Below, piece after piece: positions 7,399-14,295 of a stretch of DNA of 14,295 nt. Under the pieces are notes generated by a model that was not told where the DNA came from, ran no database searches, and was given only the letters and a program-made list of their open reading frames with translations. Position 1 is the first letter of the stretch, and each line of letters opens with the position of its first letter. This stretch comes from Elusimicrobiota bacterium (GTDB lineage Bacteria; Elusimicrobiota; Elusimicrobia; 2-02-FULL-39-32), in NCBI GenBank assembly GCA_023249835.1, contig JAHFBY010000005.1:1-14295 (forward strand). The letters are read 5' to 3'. A program made the translations under genes and the position numbers.

Positions 7399-8247
7399 TT
7401 ATTGCCCGGATTTAGGTTTGCCAACATCATAACCTAACTCCGAGAGAACTTCGCTCAACTCTATCAATTCCCTTTTTTTAGCTGCGATCATCTTATGGAA
7501 AGTGTTCACCACCGGACGCGGGGTCAATGCGGAACTGCAACTTATCACTTCCATAACACAAACCATATTTTGAATTTCTCCCGTTAACTCTTCAAACCGG
7601 TAACGCGAAATTTCCGCATTCTGGAATTCGTATTTTTTCATGAGGTCCTTCTTATCTTTAAGGATTTGCTCATAGCGCGCCGCCAACTCCGCAAAATGAC
7701 CGTTCACAAGTTCCGCTTGCCGGCGCAAAGAATTATTTTCTTGGGTCAAGGAACGAACCTCTTCTTCTAACTTAAACTTATCGTTGATCCCCTGCGACGC
7801 AAGTCCCGGAATACCGTTCTTTTTTAGCTCGTTGACTTCTTTTTCCAGTTCATAAATCCTGCGGCTCCTCTCCATCATCTCAAATTTTAAGGCAGAGACC
7901 CGCTCCACAACGGATTCGTCCGTTTGAATTGGAAGGCGAACAGACGGCGGGTTGGATTTTTCGCGCACGAATTCAATTAAAAGGCGGTGCGTCTCATCAA
8001 TCCTTTGTTCTAAAGCCGCAATTCGTTCCTGGGCCCGGGTATTGTCCTCTTCTTTTTGGCGCACCGCGGACTCTGCCCGCAACTGATCTTTCAGCGCGCG
8101 GAAAGTTCCTTCCACTTCAAGCCTAGCGCTTTCTCTCTCCTGAAAACGAATTTCCGCAGTTAACGCTTTCTCTTTTTCCGCCAAATACTTAGCCTCCAAG
8201 TCCAGCGCTTTAGCCTTTAAATCCCGTTCATGGACTTTATCTTCCAT
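7399..8247 (-). CDS. Cytoplasmic coiled-coil protein, unknown function
   Basis: This 282-residue protein has no signal peptide or membrane helix. Residues 1-100 and about 115-215 are strongly charged heptad-like coiled coil, interrupted by a proline/glycine linker near 100-112. The C-terminal 70 residues are less charged, contain two cysteines (MVCVMEVISCS) and may form a small helical bundle. I chose ATG 8247, one base after the TAA of the preceding gene. A longer version starting at TTG 8271 adds eight residues and overlaps that gene, but has no better ribosome binding site. It lies 24 nt before the chosen PqqD-like start. Coiled-coil similarity to many filament or tether proteins carries no functional information. 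It may pair with the larger coiled-coil protein encoded just upstream. Confidence 0.75.
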   Translation of the reverse strand: MEDKVHERDLKAKALDLEAKYLAEKEKALTAEIRFQERESARLEVEGTFRALKDQLRAESAVRQKEEDNTRAQERIAALEQRIDETHRLLIEFVREKSNPPSVRLPIQTDESVVERVSALKFEMMERSRRIYELEKEVNELKKNGIPGLASQGINDKFKLEEEVRSLTQENNSLRRQAELVNGHFAELAARYEQILKDKKDLMKKYEFQNAEISRYRFEELTGEIQNMVCVMEVISCSSALTPRPVVNTFHKMIAAKKRELIELSEVLSELGYDVGKPKSGQ

Positions 8248-8248
8248 T

Positions 8249-9847
8249 TTATTTGCCGTCCCTCTGCGCAATGGCTTTTAAAATTTTATTGTGCAGATGG
8301 ATAACGTCCTGATCATCCGGCAAGAGCTCGTTTAAAAGTCCCGTGCGCTTTAGCGCGCTTTCCAAGTCGCCGTTTCGGAACTCTTTATTGGCCACTTCGC
8401 CCAAAACCATGGTCAATGAATTTTTAATTATGGAATTTTTACGGTCTAACCGATAAGCCTCTTCCAGTGAAGTTAATGCGCTTTCCAGGTCGCCGGCAGA
8501 GAACATGCCGTTACCCTCGTGCAACAGTTTTTGCGCCTTGACCAAGTTGCTATTATTATCTTTGATGTTCCAGACAATTAGCGCTCCAGAAAACAACAAA
8601 AGACCGCTAAGGACTAAAATGATCCCGGCCTTGGCAGATTTAAATTGACCCATCCACTTAAATAAATATTTTGGCTTTTGTTCAAGCGACATACCTCCAC
8701 CCAAAGCAGGACGTTCTTCTTTTGAAAGTTTAGCGCCGGAAGTAAACGCGGGTCCAACGGTTTGCGGATTAGGAGGAACGTGACTTTTCCATTCCAAACG
8801 ATTTAGCAAATCTACGACTTTACCGGAAATATTTAACTGCTGCGCAGACTGAGTTTTTATAGATTCCACCCAATCTTCCCTGCGTTTGCGCAACTCTTCA
8901 TCTTTTAAAACGATTTGTTCTTCTCTATTCTTGAGAGCTGTTTCCGCCTGTTCTCTTTCCACAATAACCTGTTCTAAAGACTCCTGCAACTCTCCGATTT
9001 TTTCTTCACGGTTTAATAGCTGTTCCACCATGCGTTTGCGGTCTTCTTCGGCCTGCATCATCTGCCGCTCGCGTTCCACCACCGCTAAACGCCTCTCTTC
9101 CTTTTCTTTATCCAACATTTGCCTAAGATTAGACAACTCTTCTTCTAGCTTAACCAATTGCAGCTCTTTTTCACTAACCTTATCGTTTAAAGCGCGTTTT
9201 TCTGTTTCATAATTATTTTCATTGGCATTGATTTGCGCCTGCAAATCGCGGATGTTTTGCTCTAACCTTGAAACTTCTTCCAACTCTTGCTGGCGACGTT
9301 CATAAAGGTCCTTGCGAACATGATTAACCTCTTCTTCCTTTTCGTCCCTTTCTTTATCCCATTGCTTTTGACGCTCCTCCCAATTCTTGCGCAGCGACTC
9401 TTGGACCTCGCTTTCTTCCCGCAATTTTAACTTTAGATCCAAGATTTCTTTGCGCGAGAACTCCAGTTCACTGCGCAACTGCTCCGCGTGCGCTTGACTG
9501 CTGCGGCGCTGCATCTCCAAAGTGGAAAAAGTTTGCTGCAGGATATGGCCCTGCTGCTGGTTATGCTCTTCAATTTTATTTTTAAGGGATGCGCTATGTT
9601 CTTGTTCGCGGGCAAGTTCGGCTTGCAAAACTTCTAACTTTTCCTCTTTAGACTCAAGCAGGCTCTCCCAATAACTCTTTTCTTTTTCAAAGCGGGCGCG
9701 GACGTTGTTTAAAGCCGCTATTTGAATCTCGTTTTGAGCCGATTCAAACTGGCCGGAAAGTTCCCCCTTGCCCTCCACCGGATCCAGGCGATGTTGCACC
9801 TTGTCCCACAAGGTATCAAGTTGTTTTTTTAAATAATCGTCATTCAT
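8249..9847 (-). CDS. Large coiled-coil protein with one membrane helix and C-terminal TPRs
   Basis: This 532-residue protein has a long, nearly continuous charged coiled coil over about 34-335. A proline/glycine-rich linker follows (356-390), then a basic stretch (KWMGQFKSAK), one membrane helix (about 407-426) and a TPR-type C-terminus (435-527) in which GDLESAL occurs twice (452-458, 493-499). The basic residues just before the helix suggest that the coiled coil is cytoplasmic and the TPRs extracytoplasmic. This would be a tether linking cytoplasmic partners to the envelope. ATG 9847 overlaps the end of the small ORF by 8 nt. No good Shine-Dalgarno sequence is seen, which fits translation by coupling. 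The family is not recognised; a role in anchoring or scaffolding is an inference from architecture. Confidence 0.8.
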   Translation of the reverse strand: MNDDYLKKQLDTLWDKVQHRLDPVEGKGELSGQFESAQNEIQIAALNNVRARFEKEKSYWESLLESKEEKLEVLQAELAREQEHSASLKNKIEEHNQQQGHILQQTFSTLEMQRRSSQAHAEQLRSELEFSRKEILDLKLKLREESEVQESLRKNWEERQKQWDKERDEKEEEVNHVRKDLYERRQQELEEVSRLEQNIRDLQAQINANENNYETEKRALNDKVSEKELQLVKLEEELSNLRQMLDKEKEERRLAVVERERQMMQAEEDRKRMVEQLLNREEKIGELQESLEQVIVEREQAETALKNREEQIVLKDEELRKRREDWVESIKTQSAQQLNISGKVVDLLNRLEWKSHVPPNPQTVGPAFTSGAKLSKEERPALGGGMSLEQKPKYLFKWMGQFKSAKAGIILVLSGLLLFSGALIVWNIKDNNSNLVKAQKLLHEGNGMFSAGDLESALTSLEEAYRLDRKNSIIKNSLTMVLGEVANKEFRNGDLESALKRTGLLNELLPDDQDVIHLHNKILKAIAQRDGK

Positions 9848-9962
9848 AAAAAACCGAGTGATCCCGCCAAGTTTGCGAAAAGATCAGCTCGGGCTTCTCA
9901 TTTATAGCAGGAATGTAAGTCATTTTCAATACCGGCTCACTAAAGTCACCTGGACCCCTCAT
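9840..9962 (-). CDS. Small 40-residue ORF coupled to both neighbours
   Basis: ATG 9962 overlaps the histidine-kinase stop as ATGA, and AAGG lies 8 nt upstream. The ORF ends with TGA at 9840, overlapping the next gene's start by 8 nt. It therefore fills the whole 111-nt gap between two genes with a typical translational-coupling arrangement. The peptide is mixed in character, with no signal or membrane helix, two aromatic patches and FYE at its end. I recognise no family. It may be a genuine microprotein, a coupling leader for the coiled-coil gene, or conceivably a substrate for the peptide-type enzymes downstream. A longer in-frame version starting at 10112 lies inside the kinase gene and is not supported. 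Confidence 0.5.
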   Translation of the reverse strand: MRGPGDFSEPVLKMTYIPAINEKPELIFSQTWRDHSVFYE

Positions 9963-11500
9963 ATTTGAAACCTTGGCTTTGGCCTTTGCGGCAATTCCGG
10001 CACAGGCTCCGGCGATTGCAGAGGTAGAGAAACAACTATCCGCGCCCCTTTGCCAATACCTGCAGAATGCGCTGTAATTAAACCCTGATGTTTCTGCATG
10101 ATTGTATAACAAATACTTAAACCTAACCCTGTTCCCCGACCCGGCTCTTTAGTTGTAAAAAAGGGTTCAAAAATATGCGGCAAATACTCTGCGTCAATTC
10201 CTATACCGCTGTCAATAATATCCAATTCCACCATCTGTCTTCCCGCATCCTCCCTACCTGGGTCAATGGAAAGAGACTTCTGCCGAACAACCCTACTCGC
10301 AATGGTTAAACTCCCTCCCTTAGGCATAGAGTGCACGGCGTTAGTGATTACGTTTAAAATTACCTGCTGTAAATGCCCGGCGCTGGCCCAGACGTCCGGG
10401 ACAGGCTCACCCTTGCTATCCCATATCAACTTAATATTTAATGAGGTTATCTCCGCTTCGCACAAAGCTAAAACCGATTGGATGGTTTCAACAACGTTCA
10501 CCGGAGCGAAATTATAGTCTGACGGTCGAGAAAAATCCAATAACCCGCGCACAATTTTACGGCACCGCTGCGCAGCGTTTTCAATTTTTTCCACATGGGA
10601 TCGTTTGGGATCATTGGGATCCATTTTTTCAAGCAATAGCTGGGCCTGGCCCAACACGCCCGATAAAGGATTATTAATTTCATGCGCCACTCCCCCGGAA
10701 AGAGTGCCGATAGAGGACATCCTGTCCATCTGTAAAACCTTGGCTTCATATCGGCTTAAAGATTCGCTCATAACCTCAACGCAACGCGCAAGGTTGGCAA
10801 ATTCTAAAGGCGCGGTTATATTCAACTTTAATCGCCATTGTCCTTCTCCCACAGAGTGAAGCGCATCCTGCAAGATGGCCAAAGGTTCGCAAATAGATTG
10901 ATAAAGATTGATCGCAAAACCTATTGCCGCAAGGATTATAGCCATAAGGAGCAATACGGACAACAACGTCAAAGCTTGGGCATAATGCTTACTTTGCGCC
11001 CAATATTGATCAGAGGTCTGTTTCTTCTCACTGGCTAAGGACTTGCTATAGTTTTCAGTGGCCTCCATTGCATCCAATAGGGAATCCTTTAGCATCTTAT
11101 CGGCGTCCGCGCTTCGGCCCTGATCTGCTAAATTAAACACCAACTCTACGCTGCTCCCAAACGCTCTAAACCGCGCAGCATACTGCGCCGCTTGATTTAG
11201 CTCTTCCACAAAAATTGCAGTTTTTTGCCACTGAGTGATCAAGCTGCGCAATTTAATTTCCTGCACTACATATTCATCTTTCTTTTCCCGGTTGCCGGCA
11301 ACGTAACTTTCTAACGCCTCCCGTAAACGCAATTGGGTTTGATTTATATCGCTTAATAAATCATGGATTTCGCGGTTGCGCTCATAAGCAGCATATTGCG
11401 TCCGCAAAGTTCGTGAGGACCCAATCAGCACAATCCCCAAAAATAAAGTAAGCGCTATGATTACTGCATATGAAAGTATCAGCCTGATTTTAATGGACAT
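9959..11500 (-). CDS. Membrane-bound sensor histidine kinase (NtrB/ZraS-type catalytic core)
   Basis: This 513-residue kinase has a membrane helix at 7-27, a helical sensor region (about 30-172, resembling four-helix-bundle sensors) and a second membrane helix (about 177-199). A HAMP-like linker (200-250) leads to a HisKA domain whose H-box has phospho-acceptor H273 (VAHEINNP). The HATPase_c domain shows the N-box NVITNAVHSMPKGG (383-396), G1 DSGIGI (430-435), the F-box FEPFFTT and G2 GRGTGLGL (454-461). All catalytic elements are intact. A proline-rich tail follows 493. ATG 11500 has GAGGAG 10 nt upstream, inside the end of the PorV-like gene. No response regulator is in the window, so the partner is elsewhere or beyond the right edge. 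The periplasmic four-helix sensor suggests detection of an envelope or extracellular cue. Confidence 0.93.
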   Translation of the reverse strand: MSIKIRLILSYAVIIALTLFLGIVLIGSSRTLRTQYAAYERNREIHDLLSDINQTQLRLREALESYVAGNREKKDEYVVQEIKLRSLITQWQKTAIFVEELNQAAQYAARFRAFGSSVELVFNLADQGRSADADKMLKDSLLDAMEATENYSKSLASEKKQTSDQYWAQSKHYAQALTLLSVLLLMAIILAAIGFAINLYQSICEPLAILQDALHSVGEGQWRLKLNITAPLEFANLARCVEVMSESLSRYEAKVLQMDRMSSIGTLSGGVAHEINNPLSGVLGQAQLLLEKMDPNDPKRSHVEKIENAAQRCRKIVRGLLDFSRPSDYNFAPVNVVETIQSVLALCEAEITSLNIKLIWDSKGEPVPDVWASAGHLQQVILNVITNAVHSMPKGGSLTIASRVVRQKSLSIDPGREDAGRQMVELDIIDSGIGIDAEYLPHIFEPFFTTKEPGRGTGLGLSICYTIMQKHQGLITAHSAGIGKGARIVVSLPLQSPEPVPELPQRPKPRFQI

Positions 11501-11503
11501 AAA

Positions 11504-13039
11504 TTATTCGCTCCTCTGCCTAACCCGCAATACTTTCAACTCGCGCTCCACCACCGTTAAATCCGTGCCGGTGCGCACAAACCTTTGCACCAACTGGCTC
11601 AACAAACCTATCCGTTCCGCAATATTAGCCCCGCGCACCACCACTTTTTGATAATAACTCCATGCAAAGGCCAAATCCACCTCTGATTTTGCGCGGTCGG
11701 ATTTTAACATTGCCAACTCTTCCATAGCGTCGGCAATGTTAAAACCATACCGGCTAAATTCATCCACTATTCGGTTAAGGATTTCAATCCGTTCGCTGAT
11801 TTGCGCTCCATTTACTTTTTTGCGTTTATACCCCTCCATAGCGACCAGATATTGTTCTTCTCTCTTTTTCCCTAAAATGGCCTTATCCTGTTCTTGTTCC
11901 ACTGCTTTTCTACCTTGCGCCATCTTCGCCTGCAGTTCTTCAATTTCTATCATCAAGGATCGCGATTCTTCTTTAACTTTTGCGAGTTCCAACTCCGCCT
12001 TTTTAGCTAAAATATCCGCCCCCTGCATACGTAAACTATAATCAGGCTCGGCAATGACATTGCCAAAACGCAAAGTGAAACTGAACCGGTGATTGCCTTG
12101 CGTAACGCCAAATTTCACGCCGGTAATGGGCATTTGCATTCCGTAATCCAACTGCACGGACCCAACGCGAACAGCAACTCCCAAAGAAAGCGCGCTATAG
12201 TTTCTAGAACCAAAACCTAATGACCCCCGAGCTGCCAAGTCCGAATTTCCCCAGCCGGCGCCCAACCACCATTTTTCTCCCGCTGCCGTTAAATTAAAAT
12301 CTCGGTTGTTAGTTGGCGATTTAACCGTATCCAATTCACCTAAAAGAGTCAAACCCTTTTCCTGATAGGATAATCCGCTGCGCACGCTCATTGGCAAAAC
12401 ATCGCTATCATTGCCGGCAATAGACATGTTGGGTTGGTTGATGTTTTTTAAAGACAATCCATAAGTGTAGTTTAGATAGGGCCTAAATAAGAGGCCCAAA
12501 TCAAATGAATAGTTAGTGCGGCTGTCTCCGCTTGAGAATACCGGGTCAGTTTTGCTCAAATCCACTAAAGCTAAATTATTGGTTTGACCTACCGGCGCAG
12601 AAAAACTTCGGCGCAACTGCTTTACACCTAACCCGCCAAAAAGAATACGCGTTAACCGGCGCGCATAGGCCAAGGTCACTTCTCTTTCCGAATAAAGATC
12701 GTCTGCGGAATACTGGTGGTAGGAAACTCCAAAATTTCCTATTGGGCCTATAAAAGGATGTCCATAAACAAAATAAGAATGGCTGATTTTAGTGTTGTCC
12801 GAAAGTCCGGAATAGAGCCGTCCGTAGCTGGCCGAGAGCTCTTTACGGTACAAGTACACTAAACCCGCTGGGTTGTAGTAAACAGAATAAACGTCATCTG
12901 CCACGGCCGTATAGGCGCCCCCCAAAGCTGTTGCCCTTGCTCCGGTGCCAATATCTTCAAATGAGGACCAGGCTAAACTCGGACAAGCAAATGATCCGAT
13001 CAGTAAAAGAGCGTAAATTTTATTATCTGATTTCATCAC
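11504..13039 (-). CDS. PorV-like outer-membrane beta-barrel with a C-terminal coiled-coil/repeat tail
   Basis: This is a 511-residue protein. A signal peptide (about 1-24) is followed by the conserved PorV/UPF0164 (FadL-like) N-terminal signature GARATALGGAYTAVADD (33-49) with YYNPAGL (54-60), then barrel strands to about 328 (RFSFTLRFGN). Family members normally end near there; PorV proteins attach or shuttle type IX-secreted proteins or act as outer-membrane pores. Here 180 further residues follow: a charged coiled coil (338-400) and two copies of a 46-residue repeat (404-449, 463-508). GTG 13039 overlaps the FN3 gene's stop as GTGA, and an ATG follows at once (13036), so the start is uncertain by one codon. 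The FN3/CHU_C-like protein before it is a plausible client. No other type IX gene is seen. Confidence 0.87.
   Translation of the reverse strand: MMKSDNKIYALLLIGSFACPSLAWSSFEDIGTGARATALGGAYTAVADDVYSVYYNPAGLVYLYRKELSASYGRLYSGLSDNTKISHSYFVYGHPFIGPIGNFGVSYHQYSADDLYSEREVTLAYARRLTRILFGGLGVKQLRRSFSAPVGQTNNLALVDLSKTDPVFSSGDSRTNYSFDLGLLFRPYLNYTYGLSLKNINQPNMSIAGNDSDVLPMSVRSGLSYQEKGLTLLGELDTVKSPTNNRDFNLTAAGEKWWLGAGWGNSDLAARGSLGFGSRNYSALSLGVAVRVGSVQLDYGMQMPITGVKFGVTQGNHRFSFTLRFGNVIAEPDYSLRMQGADILAKKAELELAKVKEESRSLMIEIEELQAKMAQGRKAVEQEQDKAILGKKREEQYLVAMEGYKRKKVNGAQISERIEILNRIVDEFSRYGFNIADAMEELAMLKSDRAKSEVDLAFAWSYYQKVVVRGANIAERIGLLSQLVQRFVRTGTDLTVVERELKVLRVRQRSE
11516..11830 (-). repeat. Two-copy tandem protein repeat, period 59 residues (177 nt)
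   Basis: Residues 404-449 and 463-508 of the PorV-like protein share the pattern Y...V..GA.I.ERI..L...V..F.R.G..L...E.EL..L. Copy 1 includes GAQISERIEIL, and copy 2 includes GANIAERIGLL. The copies are exactly 59 residues apart and diverged at the DNA level, so this is an old internal duplication of a helical module rather than an assembly artefact. Confidence 0.8.
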
Positions 13040-14295
13040 CTAGCCACCGCTACCGTTCCAGTATAGGTGTTCTCACCAACTTCAATTTTATATATGTAAA
13101 TGCCCCCCGGAACCACGCTGCCGGAAAGGCTCGAGCCGTCCCAAGTCAAGACTGAACTATTGCCAGCAAATAGATCGCTTTTTTTTGCCTCCGCCACTTT
13201 GGCGGAACGCATATCATAAAGCGTCCCTTGAACTTGAGCATCGGTAGAGTTTTCAAAAAAGAAAAAGACCTGGTCATTGATCCCGTCATTGTTGGGCGTT
13301 ATGGTGCGCGGGAATACCCCGTTTTGCTGAAATGCCGATTGTTGAACAAGCCGCAACTGGTAACCTCCGGTATGCCTCGCCTCAACCGAAGCCTCGTTAT
13401 TTGACTTGTCTACTGAAGTCCCTAACTTTAGCCATTGCGACCCGTTGTTCCAATAAATAGAAAAAGCTGTTTCCGCGGATCCAGCCGCGGGCAAATTAGC
13501 GGAAAAATGAGCGCTCGGCGCGCCATTAAAAACCCGGCCAAATGAATCCACTTGATAACCTATTGCTATTTCCACTGCCTGATCAAAAACATAATCTTTC
13601 TGAACCTTGCCTGTAATGCTGTCAGAAACTTCTACTTTAATCGATTTAAAGGTGCGCCCCCCCTCTTCCGATTCCAACCGTTTACCGGAAATTTGAATAT
13701 TTTGCGCTCGAAACTTGTCCATAAGGTTGTCGGGAACCTTGATATATGATAAAGAGTCGTCCATTTTAACTAAAACCTTTCCATCTGATACCAGTAAATC
13801 AGAATCCGCGGATTCCGCTCCCCCTTTATTAATTGATCGAAGTTTATAGTACACGGTTCGTTTGGGTATATTGTTGTCAACAAAAATTGTTGAACCTGAA
13901 GCTGATTGAATAAAAAATCCGTTAACTGCGCCGTTAGGCGCGTCCAGCCGGGTAATAGAATAGGAGGAAAGTTCAAGCTCTTCAAAAGGAGCTCCCGAAG
14001 CGCGAGCCGTGGGAGAGTCCCAGGTAATTATAAAGGCATCTCCAGAACCGTTCCTGTGCCCACGCACATTGGTTGGCTTAGCAGGTTCCGGCAATATGGT
14101 GGAAACAGTTAAGGTAGCGATAAATACGCCGCCCGATACGTTGGGAATAACCTCATCGTCATACGTAAAAAAACTATAGTAATAGGTGGTGTTGGGTCTT
14201 AAGCTTGTTTGCATAAAATAAGTCGCGGGCGCGCTCAAGGTGCTTAGTCGAACAAAATTAAATAAGTCTGCCTGACTTTGAGTGGACGATGAAAA
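13036..14295 (-). CDS. Secreted FN3 protein with FlgD/CHU_C-like C-terminal module, partial (N-terminus beyond right edge)
   Basis: The frame is open through the right edge; 419 residues are visible. The TTG at 14238 is an ordinary internal leucine. From the edge there is the end of one beta-sandwich (LRPNTTYYYSFFTYDD), then an FN3 domain at about 71-160 (PTNVRG.. ITWDSP.. VYYKLRSINKGG), a beta-rich middle region, and a C-terminal module at about 328-419. The latter has TPNNDGIND (333-341), LTWDGSS and VVPGGIYIYKIEV, hallmarks of the FlgD-Ig/CHU_C-like domain found at the end of secreted or type IX-sorted proteins. It ends in AVAR. It is most likely an extracellular adhesin-like or structural protein; its size is unknown. 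Its stop overlaps the PorV-like start, consistent with a client/carrier pair. Confidence 0.85.
   Translation of the reverse strand, partial: FSSSTQSQADLFNFVRLSTLSAPATYFMQTSLRPNTTYYYSFFTYDDEVIPNVSGGVFIATLTVSTILPEPAKPTNVRGHRNGSGDAFIITWDSPTARASGAPFEELELSSYSITRLDAPNGAVNGFFIQSASGSTIFVDNNIPKRTVYYKLRSINKGGAESADSDLLVSDGKVLVKMDDSLSYIKVPDNLMDKFRAQNIQISGKRLESEEGGRTFKSIKVEVSDSITGKVQKDYVFDQAVEIAIGYQVDSFGRVFNGAPSAHFSANLPAAGSAETAFSIYWNNGSQWLKLGTSVDKSNNEASVEARHTGGYQLRLVQQSAFQQNGVFPRTITPNNDGINDQVFFFFENSTDAQVQGTLYDMRSAKVAEAKKSDLFAGNSSVLTWDGSSLSGSVVPGGIYIYKIEVGENTYTGTVAVAR

Noticed and set aside
8248..8271. TTG 8271 as start of the second coiled-coil protein
   Set aside because: ATG 8247, one base after the preceding stop, is a more natural start; the extra eight residues add nothing recognisable.
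8351..8494. Near-identical DNA stretches encoding GDLESAL twice
   Set aside because: These are the consensus part of adjacent TPR units in the coiled-coil protein, explained by the protein repeat and not by a DNA element.
9963..10112. N-terminal extension of the small ORF, giving 90 residues
   Set aside because: It lies wholly within the kinase ATPase domain in another frame, is low-complexity, Ala-rich and shadow-like, and has no better start. Only the part after ATG 9962 is kept.
14236..14238. TTG as start of the FN3 protein
   Set aside because: The frame continues without a stop to the window edge, and the residues before it continue the same beta-sandwich, so it is an internal leucine.
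1..14295. tRNA, rRNA, CRISPR array, transposase or attachment site
   Set aside because: I saw no cloverleaf-like sequence, direct-repeat array, transposase motif or flanking inverted repeats; the window is almost fully protein-coding.

Overview
The window is a densely packed block read entirely from the minus strand. It suggests a Gram-negative-type (diderm) bacterium: there is a PorV-like outer-membrane protein, a TPR protein ending in a beta-barrel with an aromatic C-terminus, and a secreted protein ending in an FN3 plus FlgD/CHU_C-like module. That mix is typical of Omnitrophota, Elusimicrobiota, Margulisbacteria and related poorly cultured lineages. This is a guess from protein style, because no marker gene is present. 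TTG and GTG starts are common.

Layout in transcription order (high to low coordinates). (1) Envelope and sensor part, 14295-7399: the 3' end of a secreted FN3 protein; a PorV-like barrel with an unusual coiled-coil tail carrying a tandem repeat; a membrane histidine kinase; a 40-codon ORF overlapping both neighbours; a large coiled-coil protein with one membrane helix and C-terminal TPRs; and a second coiled-coil protein. (2) Enzyme part, 7380-2678: a small PqqD-like protein, an ATP-grasp ligase, a fold-type III PLP decarboxylase, and a fusion of a urea-transporter-type channel with an M23 metallopeptidase domain. These junctions are overlaps or very short gaps (TTGA, GTGA, 7 nt). (3) Export/envelope tail, 2648-628: a TPR plus beta-barrel protein and a secreted TPR protein that looks like its barrel-less paralogue. 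(4) An 18-bp stem-loop capped by a C(UGCG)G tetraloop lies just after this last gene, followed by the start of a SAM methyltransferase running off the left edge.

No gap between genes from 14295 to 628 exceeds about 41 nt, so the block is probably one long operon whose promoter lies beyond the right edge. My working hypothesis is that the PqqD-like protein, ATP-grasp ligase and PLP decarboxylase make or modify an amino-acid- or peptide-like compound. The channel-M23 fusion and the TPR/barrel proteins would then move it or use it at the cell envelope. The kinase and coiled-coil proteins could sense or scaffold the process. The substrate and product cannot be read from the sequence, and I do not recognise the whole set as a named, characterised system.
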